From Rossellomorea pakistanensis (GTDB lineage Bacteria > Bacillota > Bacilli > Bacillales > Bacillaceae_B): a DNA stretch of 64,000 nt. A program made the translations under genes and the position numbers. Positions 54,987-63,504 of this stretch are shown here, piece after piece (positions within the stretch are counted from its first letter, which is position 1; the number at the start of each line of letters is the position of its first letter). The notes under the pieces were generated by a model that saw only the letters and a list, made by a program, of their open reading frames with translations, searched no databases and was not told the origin of the DNA. Location of the stretch: assembly GCF_016908495.1 (NCBI RefSeq), contig NZ_JAFBDZ010000007.1, forward strand, positions 1 to 64,000, read 5' to 3'.

Positions 54987-55847
54987 CTATTTTTCCTCTA
55001 CTGGCATCCAAATTTCGCTATATACATTTTCCGAAGTACCATTGTGCTGTGTAAAAGAAATTCCAGGTATATCTGCTACTTTATAATCTGAAGAAGGCAA
55101 CCATTCAGAATAAATTTTAGCGGTAGTTTCTTGAAGCGTAACAGGAAAGGGTCCTTGATTAGGGAAAATTGCCCATAAACTTTCTTCAATAGAAAGTTGT
55201 TCTAAATCATCGAATGCATTTTCTTTTGTAGTTGCAAAACCAATCATATGAGTCAAACTTCCTTTTTCTTCCAAGAAATCGTCATCAAAATCATAAGATA
55301 CATTCAAGACTTGATGAGGATATAAATCAGCTAATTGATGCATTTCATTTCTTTGTTGTTCGGTAATTGACTGAGCTAGTTCTATGATAGCATTATTTTC
55401 ACCTTCGAATTGAATTGGCACTCTTTTAGATACACCTACTATATTAAACTTCTCTTTCTTTTCAATTTTGAATTCCATTGAAATTCCTCCTTTTATATCT
55501 ATAAAGAATGAAAATTTGGGAAATGATTTTTGAATTTTGTTTTTTGTTACTTCTGAAGGTAAAAAACCACTCCATTCACGGAAGGCTCTTGAAAATCCTT
55601 CTATAGATTGATACCCATATTTATAGGCAATATCTGTCACTTTTGCTCCGTTAATTAATTCAACATTTGCAACTGATAATCTCCTATTTTTGATATACTC
55701 ATACAATGACATTCCAGCCATGAACGAAAACATTCTTTTAAAATGATAATCAGATAGTCCTACAATTTTGGATATATCTTTTCCAGAGATTTCTTCCGTC
55801 AAATGTGATTCAATATAGTCCATTAAATGATTGAATTCTTGTAACAT
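54987..55847 (-). CDS. AraC family regulator with effector-binding domain
   Basis: This protein of 286 residues has two N-terminal AraC helix-turn-helix motifs (GKDISKIVGLSDYHFKRMF and VTDIAYKYGYQSIEGFSRAF) and a C-terminal GyrI-like/effector-binding domain (about 120-286, ending ENVYSEIWMPVEEK). B. subtilis YdeE is similar. It probably binds a small hydrophobic compound. The ribosome binding site is AAAGGAGGG. Confidence 0.9.
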   Translation of the reverse strand: MLQEFNHLMDYIESHLTEEISGKDISKIVGLSDYHFKRMFSFMAGMSLYEYIKNRRLSVANVELINGAKVTDIAYKYGYQSIEGFSRAFREWSGFLPSEVTKNKIQKSFPKFSFFIDIKGGISMEFKIEKKEKFNIVGVSKRVPIQFEGENNAIIELAQSITEQQRNEMHQLADLYPHQVLNVSYDFDDDFLEEKGSLTHMIGFATTKENAFDDLEQLSIEESLWAIFPNQGPFPVTLQETTAKIYSEWLPSSDYKVADIPGISFTQHNGTSENVYSEIWMPVEEK

Positions 55848-56103
55848 TCATTTCCCTCCTTTATAAATACATATTATCGGTAAAATTTATTTTTCACTCG
55901 ATATTTTATATACGGAATTTATCGGAATTTGTCTTTCATGATTATTATAGGCACTTTAACAATCATTTCTTAACATTCTATATTAGCCATCTATGACGAT
56001 AAATAGCTATTAAACGTACTCAACTTGGTCTTAAACAAAATATCATTATTGGTATCAGAGGCTTTATTCATTAGCACATCCACTGCAATAGATACCATTC
56101 CAT

Positions 56104-56700
56104 TTATATACTACTTGGTTTTACATAGTTCATATATACACGAAAATTAACACCACTTCTTTTGCTGTGTTTTTCTTTCATTCGTGTAAATTCTTTAAAA
56201 CCAAGTTTTTCATATAGTTTTACTGCATTTGTATTTGTATCGGCAACTTCTAAAATATATTCATTATATTGCTGTAAAGAAAATAAATGGTTTATAATAG
56301 CTGTCGCAGCTCCTTTTCCCCTAAATTTAGAAGCTGTCGCAATAAATTCAACAGAAGCTATTTTATCTCCAGTTTTTATCGGAGGTTTTTGAAATTCAGG
56401 TTTTAAAAAAATGTAAGCAAGTGTGCCTTTGTAAAATCCTAAATGTTTTCTCAATTCCTTTTTGTTCAGATAAACGGTAGAACGTTCACCATTGAGACAG
56501 GCTGCTATACCAGCAATTCCATCATCTATGATCGCAACATAAAAAAAATCAGCAACAAACATATGCTCCAGTGCTTCTACTAGTTTGGTATTATCTTTTG
56601 TAAAATAATTTAGGTGCTCTCCAAAGCCGTCAACAAAAATCTCACTTATCTTCCTTTGTGCGCTGTCCCCTAATTCACTTGCTCGTTTAATTTCTATCAT
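56104..56700 (-). CDS. GNAT N-acetyltransferase
   Basis: This protein of 198 residues has GNAT motifs in the C-terminal half: IASVEFIATASKFRGKGAAT (acetyl-CoA loop) and DTNTNAVKLYEKLGFKEFTR. The substrate is unknown. Confidence 0.87.
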   Translation of the reverse strand: MIEIKRASELGDSAQRKISEIFVDGFGEHLNYFTKDNTKLVEALEHMFVADFFYVAIIDDGIAGIAACLNGERSTVYLNKKELRKHLGFYKGTLAYIFLKPEFQKPPIKTGDKIASVEFIATASKFRGKGAATAIINHLFSLQQYNEYILEVADTNTNAVKLYEKLGFKEFTRMKEKHSKRSGVNFRVYMNYVKPSSI

Positions 56701-56828
56701 TATTAACCGCCCTCTTTGTAATGAATATTTATCTACCCTCGACCTTAATTACAATGATTCAATTCTCTCGTTGAAAGAACATGAATTGTGGTTTTCAAAT
56801 CTTTATTGCCATGACAACCGGGTCTTCT

Positions 56829-57932
56829 TTATGTTCCCCTTCGTTCCATAAGGTTAATGCCTATTCCCATCATGAGGACGCCCATGAGGAGGAGGATGCT
56901 GATCGGGAAGAGGACCGTGCTGATGGATTGTCCGTAGACTGTAACACCTTTAAGTAATTCTATTCCATATGTGATGGGAACAACCTTTGAAAGTCCTAGT
57001 AATATATCTGAAGAAACGATTTCTAGTGGCCAATAGGCACCGCCAATCATCGCCATACTTACAGCCACCAGTGGAATCACTGCGTTAAACTGTTGAACCG
57101 TTTTAACCAAACCTGTTATTAACATTGAGAGGGCAACAATAGCAAACACATATGGCACCAATACAATGAGCGTCTTTGAAAATCCTCCATAAAAATGAAC
57201 ATCCGATATATACCTGAATACGAGAAAGACTAGCAATATTTGAACATAACCTAGAATGAAGCTATATACTAAATTAGCAGCATACATTTGCCATTTCTTT
57301 AGCGGGGATAAGATCATCCGATCCCACACTCTCCATTGCTTCTCTTCTAAAATATGAAGAACAGTAAAAGCGATCGTATAAATAACAAAGAACAGTGTAA
57401 AGCCGAACAACCCCTGTAGTTTACGATCGAAGATAACGGTTCCCTCTCCCCTGAAATTTTCCTTCTCTATTGTGAATAAAGGGTCTTTAGAGTCCTTCAT
57501 GATTGTTTCTATTTCCTGTCTTTGTTTATCAGTATCAGCGACTGCCATAACGGATTTTACCTGATTCGTTTTTTGATAGATACTCCCAATAAATTGCTCA
57601 ACAAGTTTTATATTTTCTGATTCAGAAGCAATAATCAGCTGATATCGATCGTCCATGAGGTAAACACCTACTTCTCTCTTTCCTTCCGATACCAGCTCGT
57701 TAACCTCGGCTTTCTCCATATATTCGAAAATATAAGCATCTGATTCCTCTAATGACATAACAATAGGGTGATCTTTCCCATTAGGTAAATCAGAATATAC
57801 AGGAACAGTCACTTGACCAATATTACCTTGGCTTGTAAAAAGCGCAAACAGAACACAGAAAAGAGACATGAAAATAAATGTCCAAGGTTTACGGATAAAT
57901 AATCGGAACTTCGCAAGTAGGATCCCGTTCAT
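56829..57932 (-). CDS. ABC-2 type permease (LnrN/YfiN-like)
   Basis: This permease of 367 residues has an N-terminal membrane anchor (FIFMSLFCVLFALFTSQG), a large extracellular domain (about 35-170) and five to six C-terminal helices. It overlaps the preceding permease gene by 4 nt. The operon (ATPase, permease, permease) resembles B. subtilis lnrLMN (linearmycin resistance), so antibiotic or lipid export is possible. Confidence 0.85.
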   Translation of the reverse strand: MNGILLAKFRLFIRKPWTFIFMSLFCVLFALFTSQGNIGQVTVPVYSDLPNGKDHPIVMSLEESDAYIFEYMEKAEVNELVSEGKREVGVYLMDDRYQLIIASESENIKLVEQFIGSIYQKTNQVKSVMAVADTDKQRQEIETIMKDSKDPLFTIEKENFRGEGTVIFDRKLQGLFGFTLFFVIYTIAFTVLHILEEKQWRVWDRMILSPLKKWQMYAANLVYSFILGYVQILLVFLVFRYISDVHFYGGFSKTLIVLVPYVFAIVALSMLITGLVKTVQQFNAVIPLVAVSMAMIGGAYWPLEIVSSDILLGLSKVVPITYGIELLKGVTVYGQSISTVLFPISILLLMGVLMMGIGINLMERRGT

Positions 57933-59194
57933 ACCTCTCCCCCCTTTCTCGGAAAAATAAAGCTAGCCATCACCATTAAGGCGGCACCAAAAGCAAGCAA
58001 CCAATATAAATTTGAAGCCACATCGGCTAATGGATAGCCTTGAAAGATTTTCAAATAAGCCATTAATCCATTACCATTAGGAATCGCTTCTCCCACTCGC
58101 TGCATCGTTTCCGATAGGTCTCCGATTGGAAAAAAACTTCCTCCTAAGAACGCCAACACCGTAACCAAAATGGATGAGTAAATTCCAGAGAAGCCCTCTG
58201 ACTTAGCTCGGTAATTTAGCGATGTAAGAAGTGCTGCGATCCCACCGACAGCAAAGCTAAGACAAAGAGTAACGATGAAAAAGGAAAATAAATCTGGCCA
58301 ATGTACTCCATAAACAAGCGCTGTTACTCCATATAAAAGACAGAGCTGAAGAAACGACAGTATAATAGAAGAGGTAACAACACTAGAAAAGTAGACGGCT
58401 TTTGAAACATTTGCTAGAATCAATCGATCAAATACATGCCAAGCCTTTTCCCGATAGGCAAATGAGCCAATACTTGAAGCTACATAAAGAACAAACATAA
58501 CACTCATTCCTACCGTATAATAAACGATGGAGCCAATTGGTTCACGACTAGAAACAGAAGTAACCTCCCCTTCTACCGTATCGCCTATCTCTACTTCACC
58601 CAAATCCACCCCTGCTTGACCCAGCCTTGTCATTGTCGTTAATTGACTCTGAAATTCTATCAAGACATCTTCTACTACGTTTGAACTCAAGCTCTTCCCT
58701 TCATTCACAGTTAATGTAAGTGAAGGAACTTCATCACCTTTGAGATATATAGATTCTAATAATGTATAAGAAAAGTGCTTAGGAACCTCAATAATCGCTG
58801 TATAGTCATCATTTTTCTTCACCTCCTCTAGTTGGTCGGGGGAAATAGATTCTAGAGAAAAGAACGATTTCATTTCATCACTTCCAAAGATTTCATCTCT
58901 TAATACCTTAATAGGTTGAATATCCTCTGCTCCCTTTAATAGCTCAACTTTTGCAGCTTCTGGAATGGATCTACTTTCAACTTCTTTTTTTAAAATCTCA
59001 AAGTCCTGCTCTGATGAACCATGCTCTACAAACGCGACTTTTGCCTCTATTTTTGGTGTTTCACTTTGCATTACCCCACCTAAAGCAATGCCCAGTATTG
59101 AAATTAATACAAGAGGCATCCCCAATAAGATTAGAAGTTCATGTGGGTTTCGTATAAAAAGAAGTAATTGCTTTTTGATTAGATGCCAATACAT
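57929..59194 (-). CDS. ABC-2 type permease (LnrM/YfiM-like)
   Basis: This permease of 421 residues has an N-terminal anchor (LLILLGMPLVLISILGIALG), a large acidic extracellular domain (about 40-215) and a C-terminal membrane domain (SIVYYTVGMSVMFVLYVASS onward). It lies 12 nt after the ATPase gene. Confidence 0.85.
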   Translation of the reverse strand: MYWHLIKKQLLLFIRNPHELLILLGMPLVLISILGIALGGVMQSETPKIEAKVAFVEHGSSEQDFEILKKEVESRSIPEAAKVELLKGAEDIQPIKVLRDEIFGSDEMKSFFSLESISPDQLEEVKKNDDYTAIIEVPKHFSYTLLESIYLKGDEVPSLTLTVNEGKSLSSNVVEDVLIEFQSQLTTMTRLGQAGVDLGEVEIGDTVEGEVTSVSSREPIGSIVYYTVGMSVMFVLYVASSIGSFAYREKAWHVFDRLILANVSKAVYFSSVVTSSIILSFLQLCLLYGVTALVYGVHWPDLFSFFIVTLCLSFAVGGIAALLTSLNYRAKSEGFSGIYSSILVTVLAFLGGSFFPIGDLSETMQRVGEAIPNGNGLMAYLKIFQGYPLADVASNLYWLLAFGAALMVMASFIFPRKGGEV

Positions 59195-59206
59195 CTGATC
59201 TCCTCC

Positions 59207-60139
59207 TTAATCCCTTAATGCTCTTCCCGTGAGATGTAGAAATACATCTTCCAAAGAAGGAGTCTTGATTTCAACAGACAAAGGTTTTGCATCTGTTTCC
59301 TCTGCATACTGAAAAATCTTATGAAAGAGATTTACTTCTCTTGGAACGACGATCGTAATCGACTTATCTTCAAAGGTAATATGAGCCACAGATGGATCTT
59401 CTCTTAAACGTGAAATTAATGCTTTATTCATTTTTTCCAATTTAATTTCAATCGTATTTTCAGCTGATAAAATTTTCTTAATCTCATCCTTTGTTCCAGA
59501 TGCAATAATATTTCCTTTATCCATGATGTAAATCCGATTACAAAGGTATTCGACCTCTTCCATATAATGACTCGTATAGAGGATGGTCATATCGCGTTCC
59601 TCATTTAATCGTTTGACCGTTTCTAATATGTGATTCCTTGACTGAGGATCGATTCCAACTGTCGGTTCATCCATAATGATTAATTCTGGATCATGAAGAA
59701 GAGCTACCCCAATATTCAATCTTCTTTTCATCCCTCCAGAAAAATGTTTAACAAGATCTTTTTTTCGATCTTCTAATCCAATTTGGTGGAGGATTTCTTC
59801 TGTCTTCTTTTTAAGCTGACTTCCAGACAAACGATGAATTCTCCCGAAGAACTCTAGATTTTCTTTTGCAGATAAATCGTTATATAGAGCGATTTCTTGT
59901 GGAACCACTCCTAATCGACTTCGAAGTTCACCCGGTTTCTTTAAGATACTTTGATTAAACAAACGTACATCTCCATGTGTTGGAGCAATCAAAGAAGAAA
60001 TCATGGAAATTGCGGTTGATTTTCCCGCTCCATTCGGTCCTAACAACCCAACGGTTTCACCTTTCTCTAAATACATATTAATGTTATCCACTGCTTTTGT
60101 TTTCTTATAATGCTTTGAAAGCTCTACTACCTCTAACAT
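59207..60139 (-). CDS. ABC transporter ATP-binding protein (LnrL/YfiL-like)
   Basis: This ATPase of 310 residues has Walker A GPNGAGKSTAISM, the signature FSGGMKRRLNIG, Walker B IIMDEPTVGIDP, SHYMEEVE, and a C-terminal extension ending in SLEDVFLHLTG. The ATG at 60139 is chosen because GGAGG lies about 8 nt upstream. A longer in-frame start at 60190 has no site. It is the first gene of the export operon. A LuxR-type response regulator 3.4 kb away might be its partner, as with lnrK in B. subtilis. Confidence 0.9.
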   Translation of the reverse strand: MLEVVELSKHYKKTKAVDNINMYLEKGETVGLLGPNGAGKSTAISMISSLIAPTHGDVRLFNQSILKKPGELRSRLGVVPQEIALYNDLSAKENLEFFGRIHRLSGSQLKKKTEEILHQIGLEDRKKDLVKHFSGGMKRRLNIGVALLHDPELIIMDEPTVGIDPQSRNHILETVKRLNEERDMTILYTSHYMEEVEYLCNRIYIMDKGNIIASGTKDEIKKILSAENTIEIKLEKMNKALISRLREDPSVAHITFEDKSITIVVPREVNLFHKIFQYAEETDAKPLSVEIKTPSLEDVFLHLTGRALRD

Positions 60140-60277
60140 TCCTTCCGCCTCCTTATCCACTACTATTATTGTAAGCAGAAGTGACTTCATCCCCCACTAT
60201 CTCGCGTCACTAATAAAAGAAGATTCACGTGACTTAAGTCATATTTTTTTCAAAACTGGTGCCTTGAACTGCTTTCT

Positions 60278-60529
60278 TTATGTCTTAGAAAAGTACCTGG
60301 AAGGCTTTATGTCATGGTGGGGTGACACAGTATTAAGGAAATGGGTTTTATATTTGGCTATGGAGTATATCCGGCTCATTATTTGGGAGGTTTCAACATT
60401 AAGTAAAGCTTGGGAATCTCCTTTGATATCGTCAATTATGCTTTTTCAGATTTTTTCATACCCATTCAAGCTCATTAGCTCATCTTTATTCTGTAAGATT
60501 TCAACCTCGAGAACGTGCGAGGATAGTTT
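60278..60529 (-). pseudogene. possible gene remnant, family not recognised
   Basis: On the minus strand one frame reads SSHVLEVEILQNKDELMSLN, GYEKI, a TGA stop, then KSIIDDIKGDSQALLNVETS and QIMSRIYSIAKYKTHFLNT to a TAA at 60278. Its composition is protein-like (K, D, E, I, S), while the antisense frame is rich in F, L and W, as expected for a shadow. There is no start codon with a binding site. I cannot name a family. Confidence 0.35.
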
Positions 60530-60644
60530 TTACGAAGAATTTTTGTCTGTAACTGTTATTTTTCTAAAAATATAGTTGAAGAACAAAACTCCGGTGGTGA
60601 AATCCCATTATCTGGGTATTGAAAACCCGAATTTGATTAAGGTC

Positions 60645-61216
60645 TAAGAAAAAGGGTGTTCATCTATGCGATGAGTGCCCATATTGGAGCAAGTTATAAG
60701 AAAAAGAGCATTCAACTATGCGATGAGTGCCCTTTTTGGAGCGAGTTATAAGAAAAAGGGCATTCATCTATGCGATGAGTGCCCTTATTGGAGCGAGTTA
60801 TAAGAAAAAGGGCGTTCATCTATGCGATGAGTGCCCTTTTTGGAGCGAGTTATAAGAAAAAGGGCATTCATCAGAGTTATGAGTGCCCTTATTGGAGCGA
60901 GTTGTAAGAAAAAGGGCGTTCATCTATGCGATGAGTGCCCTTTTTGGAGCAAGTTATAAGAAAAAGGGCGTTCATCTATGCGATGAGTGCCCTTATTGGA
61001 GCAAGTTATAAGAAAAAGAGCATTCATCTATGCGATGAGTGCCCTTATTGGAGCAAGTTATAAGAAAAAGGGCATTCATCTATGCGATGAGTGCCCATAT
61101 TGGAGCAAGTTATAAGAAAAAGGGCATTCATCTATGCGATGAGTGCCCTTTTTGGAGCGAGTTATAAGAAAAAGGGCGTTCATCTATGCGATGAGAGCAC
61201 AAAATTAGGTCGATAC
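60645..61216. repeat. tandem array of 11 units, each exactly 52 nt
   Basis: The word TAAGAAAAAG starts at 60645, 60697, 60749, 60801, 60853, 60905, 60957, 61009, 61061, 61113 and 61165, exactly 52 nt apart with no indels. Each unit holds AAGGGCATTCATC, the loop TATGC and GATGAGTGCCCTT, a 13-bp hairpin (one G-T pair), then TATTGGAGCGAGTTA or TTTTGGAGCGAGTTA. Variation is mainly compatible with pairing. The last unit decays after GATGAGAGCAC. The array is not coding, because 52 is not a multiple of 3. Confidence 0.95.
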
Positions 61217-61318
61217 ACAGGAAAGAGGTTGTTCATCAGAGTAACGACCGCCCAAATTTGGTCAGGAACATTAAATTTGACCCAATTTAGTAATCCAGAT
61301 GCAAGGAATGACTTATTT

Positions 61319-61423
61319 ATTTGTCCGACTTCGACAATGATTTGTCCGTTAGGATCTATAATTTGTCCATAATGACCATTATTTTGTCCGAAATCAAAAT
61401 ATATTGACCATTCGACAAATTTC
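61319..61423 (+). repeat. degenerate array with exact 21-nt period (TTTGTCC family), copy B
   Basis: Units start at 61319, 61340, 61361, 61382 and 61403. Four begin (A/T)TTTGTCC and the last ATTGACC, each followed by about 13 unrelated bases. The end block ATATTGACCATTCGACAAA matches the end of array A at 14840. Confidence 0.85.
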
Positions 61424-61500
61424 GGTATCTTTCAACACCTATCGTTGTCGACAAGCTCGCTGGATTTTAAAGGTTATTTTCGAAGTTATCAAACGTAATA

Positions 61501-61535
61501 AAGCCTTATTTCTATTAAGAAATAAGGCTTTTTTA
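61501..61535. terminator. bidirectional terminator of the SleL-like gene
   Basis: AAGCCTTATTTCT pairs with AGAAATAAGGCTT and is flanked by T-rich sequence on one side and AATAAAG on the other. Confidence 0.85.
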
Positions 61536-61553
61536 GGCTTAGACTTATTATTC

Positions 61554-62819
61554 CTACTTTACCACCATAATATTTTTTCTTACAAAAGCCCAATTCTGAG
61601 GGAAACGAAAGCGGAGCCGCCAATAGGTGGTTCCTAGCAAATTGTATACATCCATCAATTCATATTTTGCCTTCACACTCTTCACATCCTCGAACCAAAC
61701 CGCATGTTGGAGGGAATTACTCGTATAGCGGTAATGAGGTGCTTGCGCCTGAGAATCAAATTGAATCCGCACACCATTTGAGATTGCACGATTTTGAGCG
61801 GGAAGGGCCGGTAGCATGGTCGCTATTCTATTTGGAGTCTGGGGATGGATCCAGTCATATCCGTAAAGGGCCATCGCCATCATTAGTTTTCGACGATTGA
61901 CCAAGCCTGTGGCATACCTTAGTACCTGTTCAACCCACCAAACAGGAGCAATCGGGTCTGGTGGACCAACAGCATAACCATAATCAATTGTCATAACAGC
62001 CATAATATCTACCACTTGACCGATTCCCCTATAATCAAGAAAACCTGTTAGTCGATTTGTTGGGTCATCACTTGATTTTGCATGAACATTTATTTGTAAT
62101 ATACGATTACCGAGCTCCGTTTTTAATTCACGCAAAAATGAAGTAAAGTCATTGCGTCTTGCAGGAGGTACAAACTCAAAGTCAATGCTCACCCCTGCAT
62201 AGCCTTTGTTACGGACTGCAGTGCCGATATTCTTAATCAGTGTCCGGCGAACAGACGTGTTTAATCCTTCATCCGCTAACTGTGTGCTGAATGTACCGTT
62301 TTCATAATTACTGACAACCATTAGTGGCCGGATGTTGAACTGTCTACATGCTGTTAGAATTTCCTCATCAGTTACTTCTATTAAAGTTCCTGTACGATTA
62401 AAAGAGTAAGTGAATACCGCAAGATACGTAATACTACTAGAAACCTCTCTTAAGATTTCAAGATAAGGAGAAGGATCAAATGCATCGATAAAAACAAGTG
62501 ACTGCATTCGATATTTTTGCCAAGTTGGAATGCGGAGTCGCTGTCCAACTGCCAAAACATTGGGGTTAATTGTTGGGTTTGCGCTGATGATAGCCTGAAT
62601 AGTGGTACTAAACTGTTGGGAAATCCGCCAAAGCGAATCTCCTGCCTTAACCTGATAATATCTTTCAGGCGGTGTTTGATCGGGGATATACATGTTCAGC
62701 CCAGGAATAAGAGCACTAGAAGTTAGACCATTCACTTGCATTAATATGGATTGTGGAACCCCTGAAAAGGTTGATATTTTCCATAATGTATCACCGGGTT
62801 GTACTGTATAAATTGCCAT
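61554..62819 (-). CDS. LysM-GH18 spore cortex lytic enzyme (SleL/YaaH-like)
   Basis: This protein of 421 residues has two N-terminal LysM domains (YTVQPGDTLWKISTFSGVPQ at 4-23 and YYQVKAGDSLWRISQQFST at 54-72) and a GH18 catalytic domain (about 105-421). The catalytic motif is YAGVSIDFEFV with the general acid at Glu215. It has no cleavable signal peptide, as in YaaH/SleL, which is a spore N-acetylglucosaminidase that acts on cortex fragments at germination. Confidence 0.92.
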   Translation of the reverse strand: MAIYTVQPGDTLWKISTFSGVPQSILMQVNGLTSSALIPGLNMYIPDQTPPERYYQVKAGDSLWRISQQFSTTIQAIISANPTINPNVLAVGQRLRIPTWQKYRMQSLVFIDAFDPSPYLEILREVSSSITYLAVFTYSFNRTGTLIEVTDEEILTACRQFNIRPLMVVSNYENGTFSTQLADEGLNTSVRRTLIKNIGTAVRNKGYAGVSIDFEFVPPARRNDFTSFLRELKTELGNRILQINVHAKSSDDPTNRLTGFLDYRGIGQVVDIMAVMTIDYGYAVGPPDPIAPVWWVEQVLRYATGLVNRRKLMMAMALYGYDWIHPQTPNRIATMLPALPAQNRAISNGVRIQFDSQAQAPHYRYTSNSLQHAVWFEDVKSVKAKYELMDVYNLLGTTYWRLRFRFPQNWAFVRKNIMVVK

Positions 62820-62969
62820 AAGAATCCCCCATTTAAGAAAAGACCTTTATTATTATACTTATTTACCAATGGCTACGGTGATGATGGAATTATTTTAGCT
62901 TTACGTAATCTTAGAGTGAGCAAACGGTGGAAGTTGTCGAATTTTGAAGAGTAATCGATAGAAGGTGTA

Positions 62970-63053
62970 AAGTTGAAAATGAAACACTCAATTTTGAAAA
63001 TGAAAACCAGAAACTTGAAAATAAAATGCATAAAGTTGAAAATGAACTTTTAT
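62970..63053 (+). repeat. degenerate array with exact 21-nt period (TTGAAAAT family), copy C
   Basis: Units start at 62970, 62991, 63012 and 63033 with AAGTTGAAAATGAAA, ATTTTGAAAATGAAA, AACTTGAAAATAAAA and AAGTTGAAAATGAAC, each followed by 6-11 variable bases. All three frames are partly open, and I treat it as non-coding. It lies upstream of the SleL-like gene. Confidence 0.8.
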
Positions 63054-63351
63054 TTAAGCTTTAATCAGCTAATTTATAATAAAAAACCTTCTCAATTATA
63101 AGCACATTTTCATGAGGCACAAATCATTTATCAAAAAAGGGTAACATTCATTTAAGTTCACGACATTCTTTTCACGAATTATGTAAAACTTGTATTGAGT
63201 TTTTGGATTTCTTTTGTGTCTGTTAAATTGTCAGTATCGATTATTGCCAAGAAATCTTTATATCTATGAAAGTAAAGAGTAAAACTATAAAGTCTAGAAT
63301 AATTCAGTTCAAGAACTTACTATAGTCCGGGGATTCAGTCGCCTTCCATGA

Positions 63352-63414
63352 TATATCGATCGCTTCCTCTATTTTATCGATCGTATTCGCTTATATATCG
63401 GCATTTCGACAATT
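63352..63414. repeat. degenerate array with exact 21-nt period (ATCGATCG family), copy D
   Basis: ATCGATCG at 63355 and 63376 and ATCGGCAT at 63397 are 21 nt apart, with a possible fourth degenerate unit after 63414. It lies between the SleL-like gene and the response regulator gene. The rest of 62820-63504 shows no gene. Confidence 0.6.
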
Positions 63415-63504
63415 AACGACATATTCCCGCCCACTGCATTCGGTGATACAAATCAAAAAAGCAGCCAATTACCGTCCAATTATTGTTACTTTAATTTTTC
63501 CCCC

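Noticed and set aside
60264..60575. 103-residue plus-strand reading frame
   Set aside because: Its composition (rich in F, L, S and W), the lack of a ribosome binding site and its antisense relation to a more protein-like minus-strand frame mark it as a shadow.
60645..61216. CRISPR array
   Set aside because: The 52-nt units are contiguous and repeat throughout. There are no unique spacers of constant length between short direct repeats, and no cas gene is nearby.
61319..61423. CRISPR-like repeats with spacers
   Set aside because: The conserved core is only 7-9 nt and the period 21 nt, far below CRISPR dimensions.
62950..63063. coiled-coil mini-protein encoded by the 21-nt array
   Set aside because: No start codon with a binding site is present, and a 21-nt period automatically leaves frames open.
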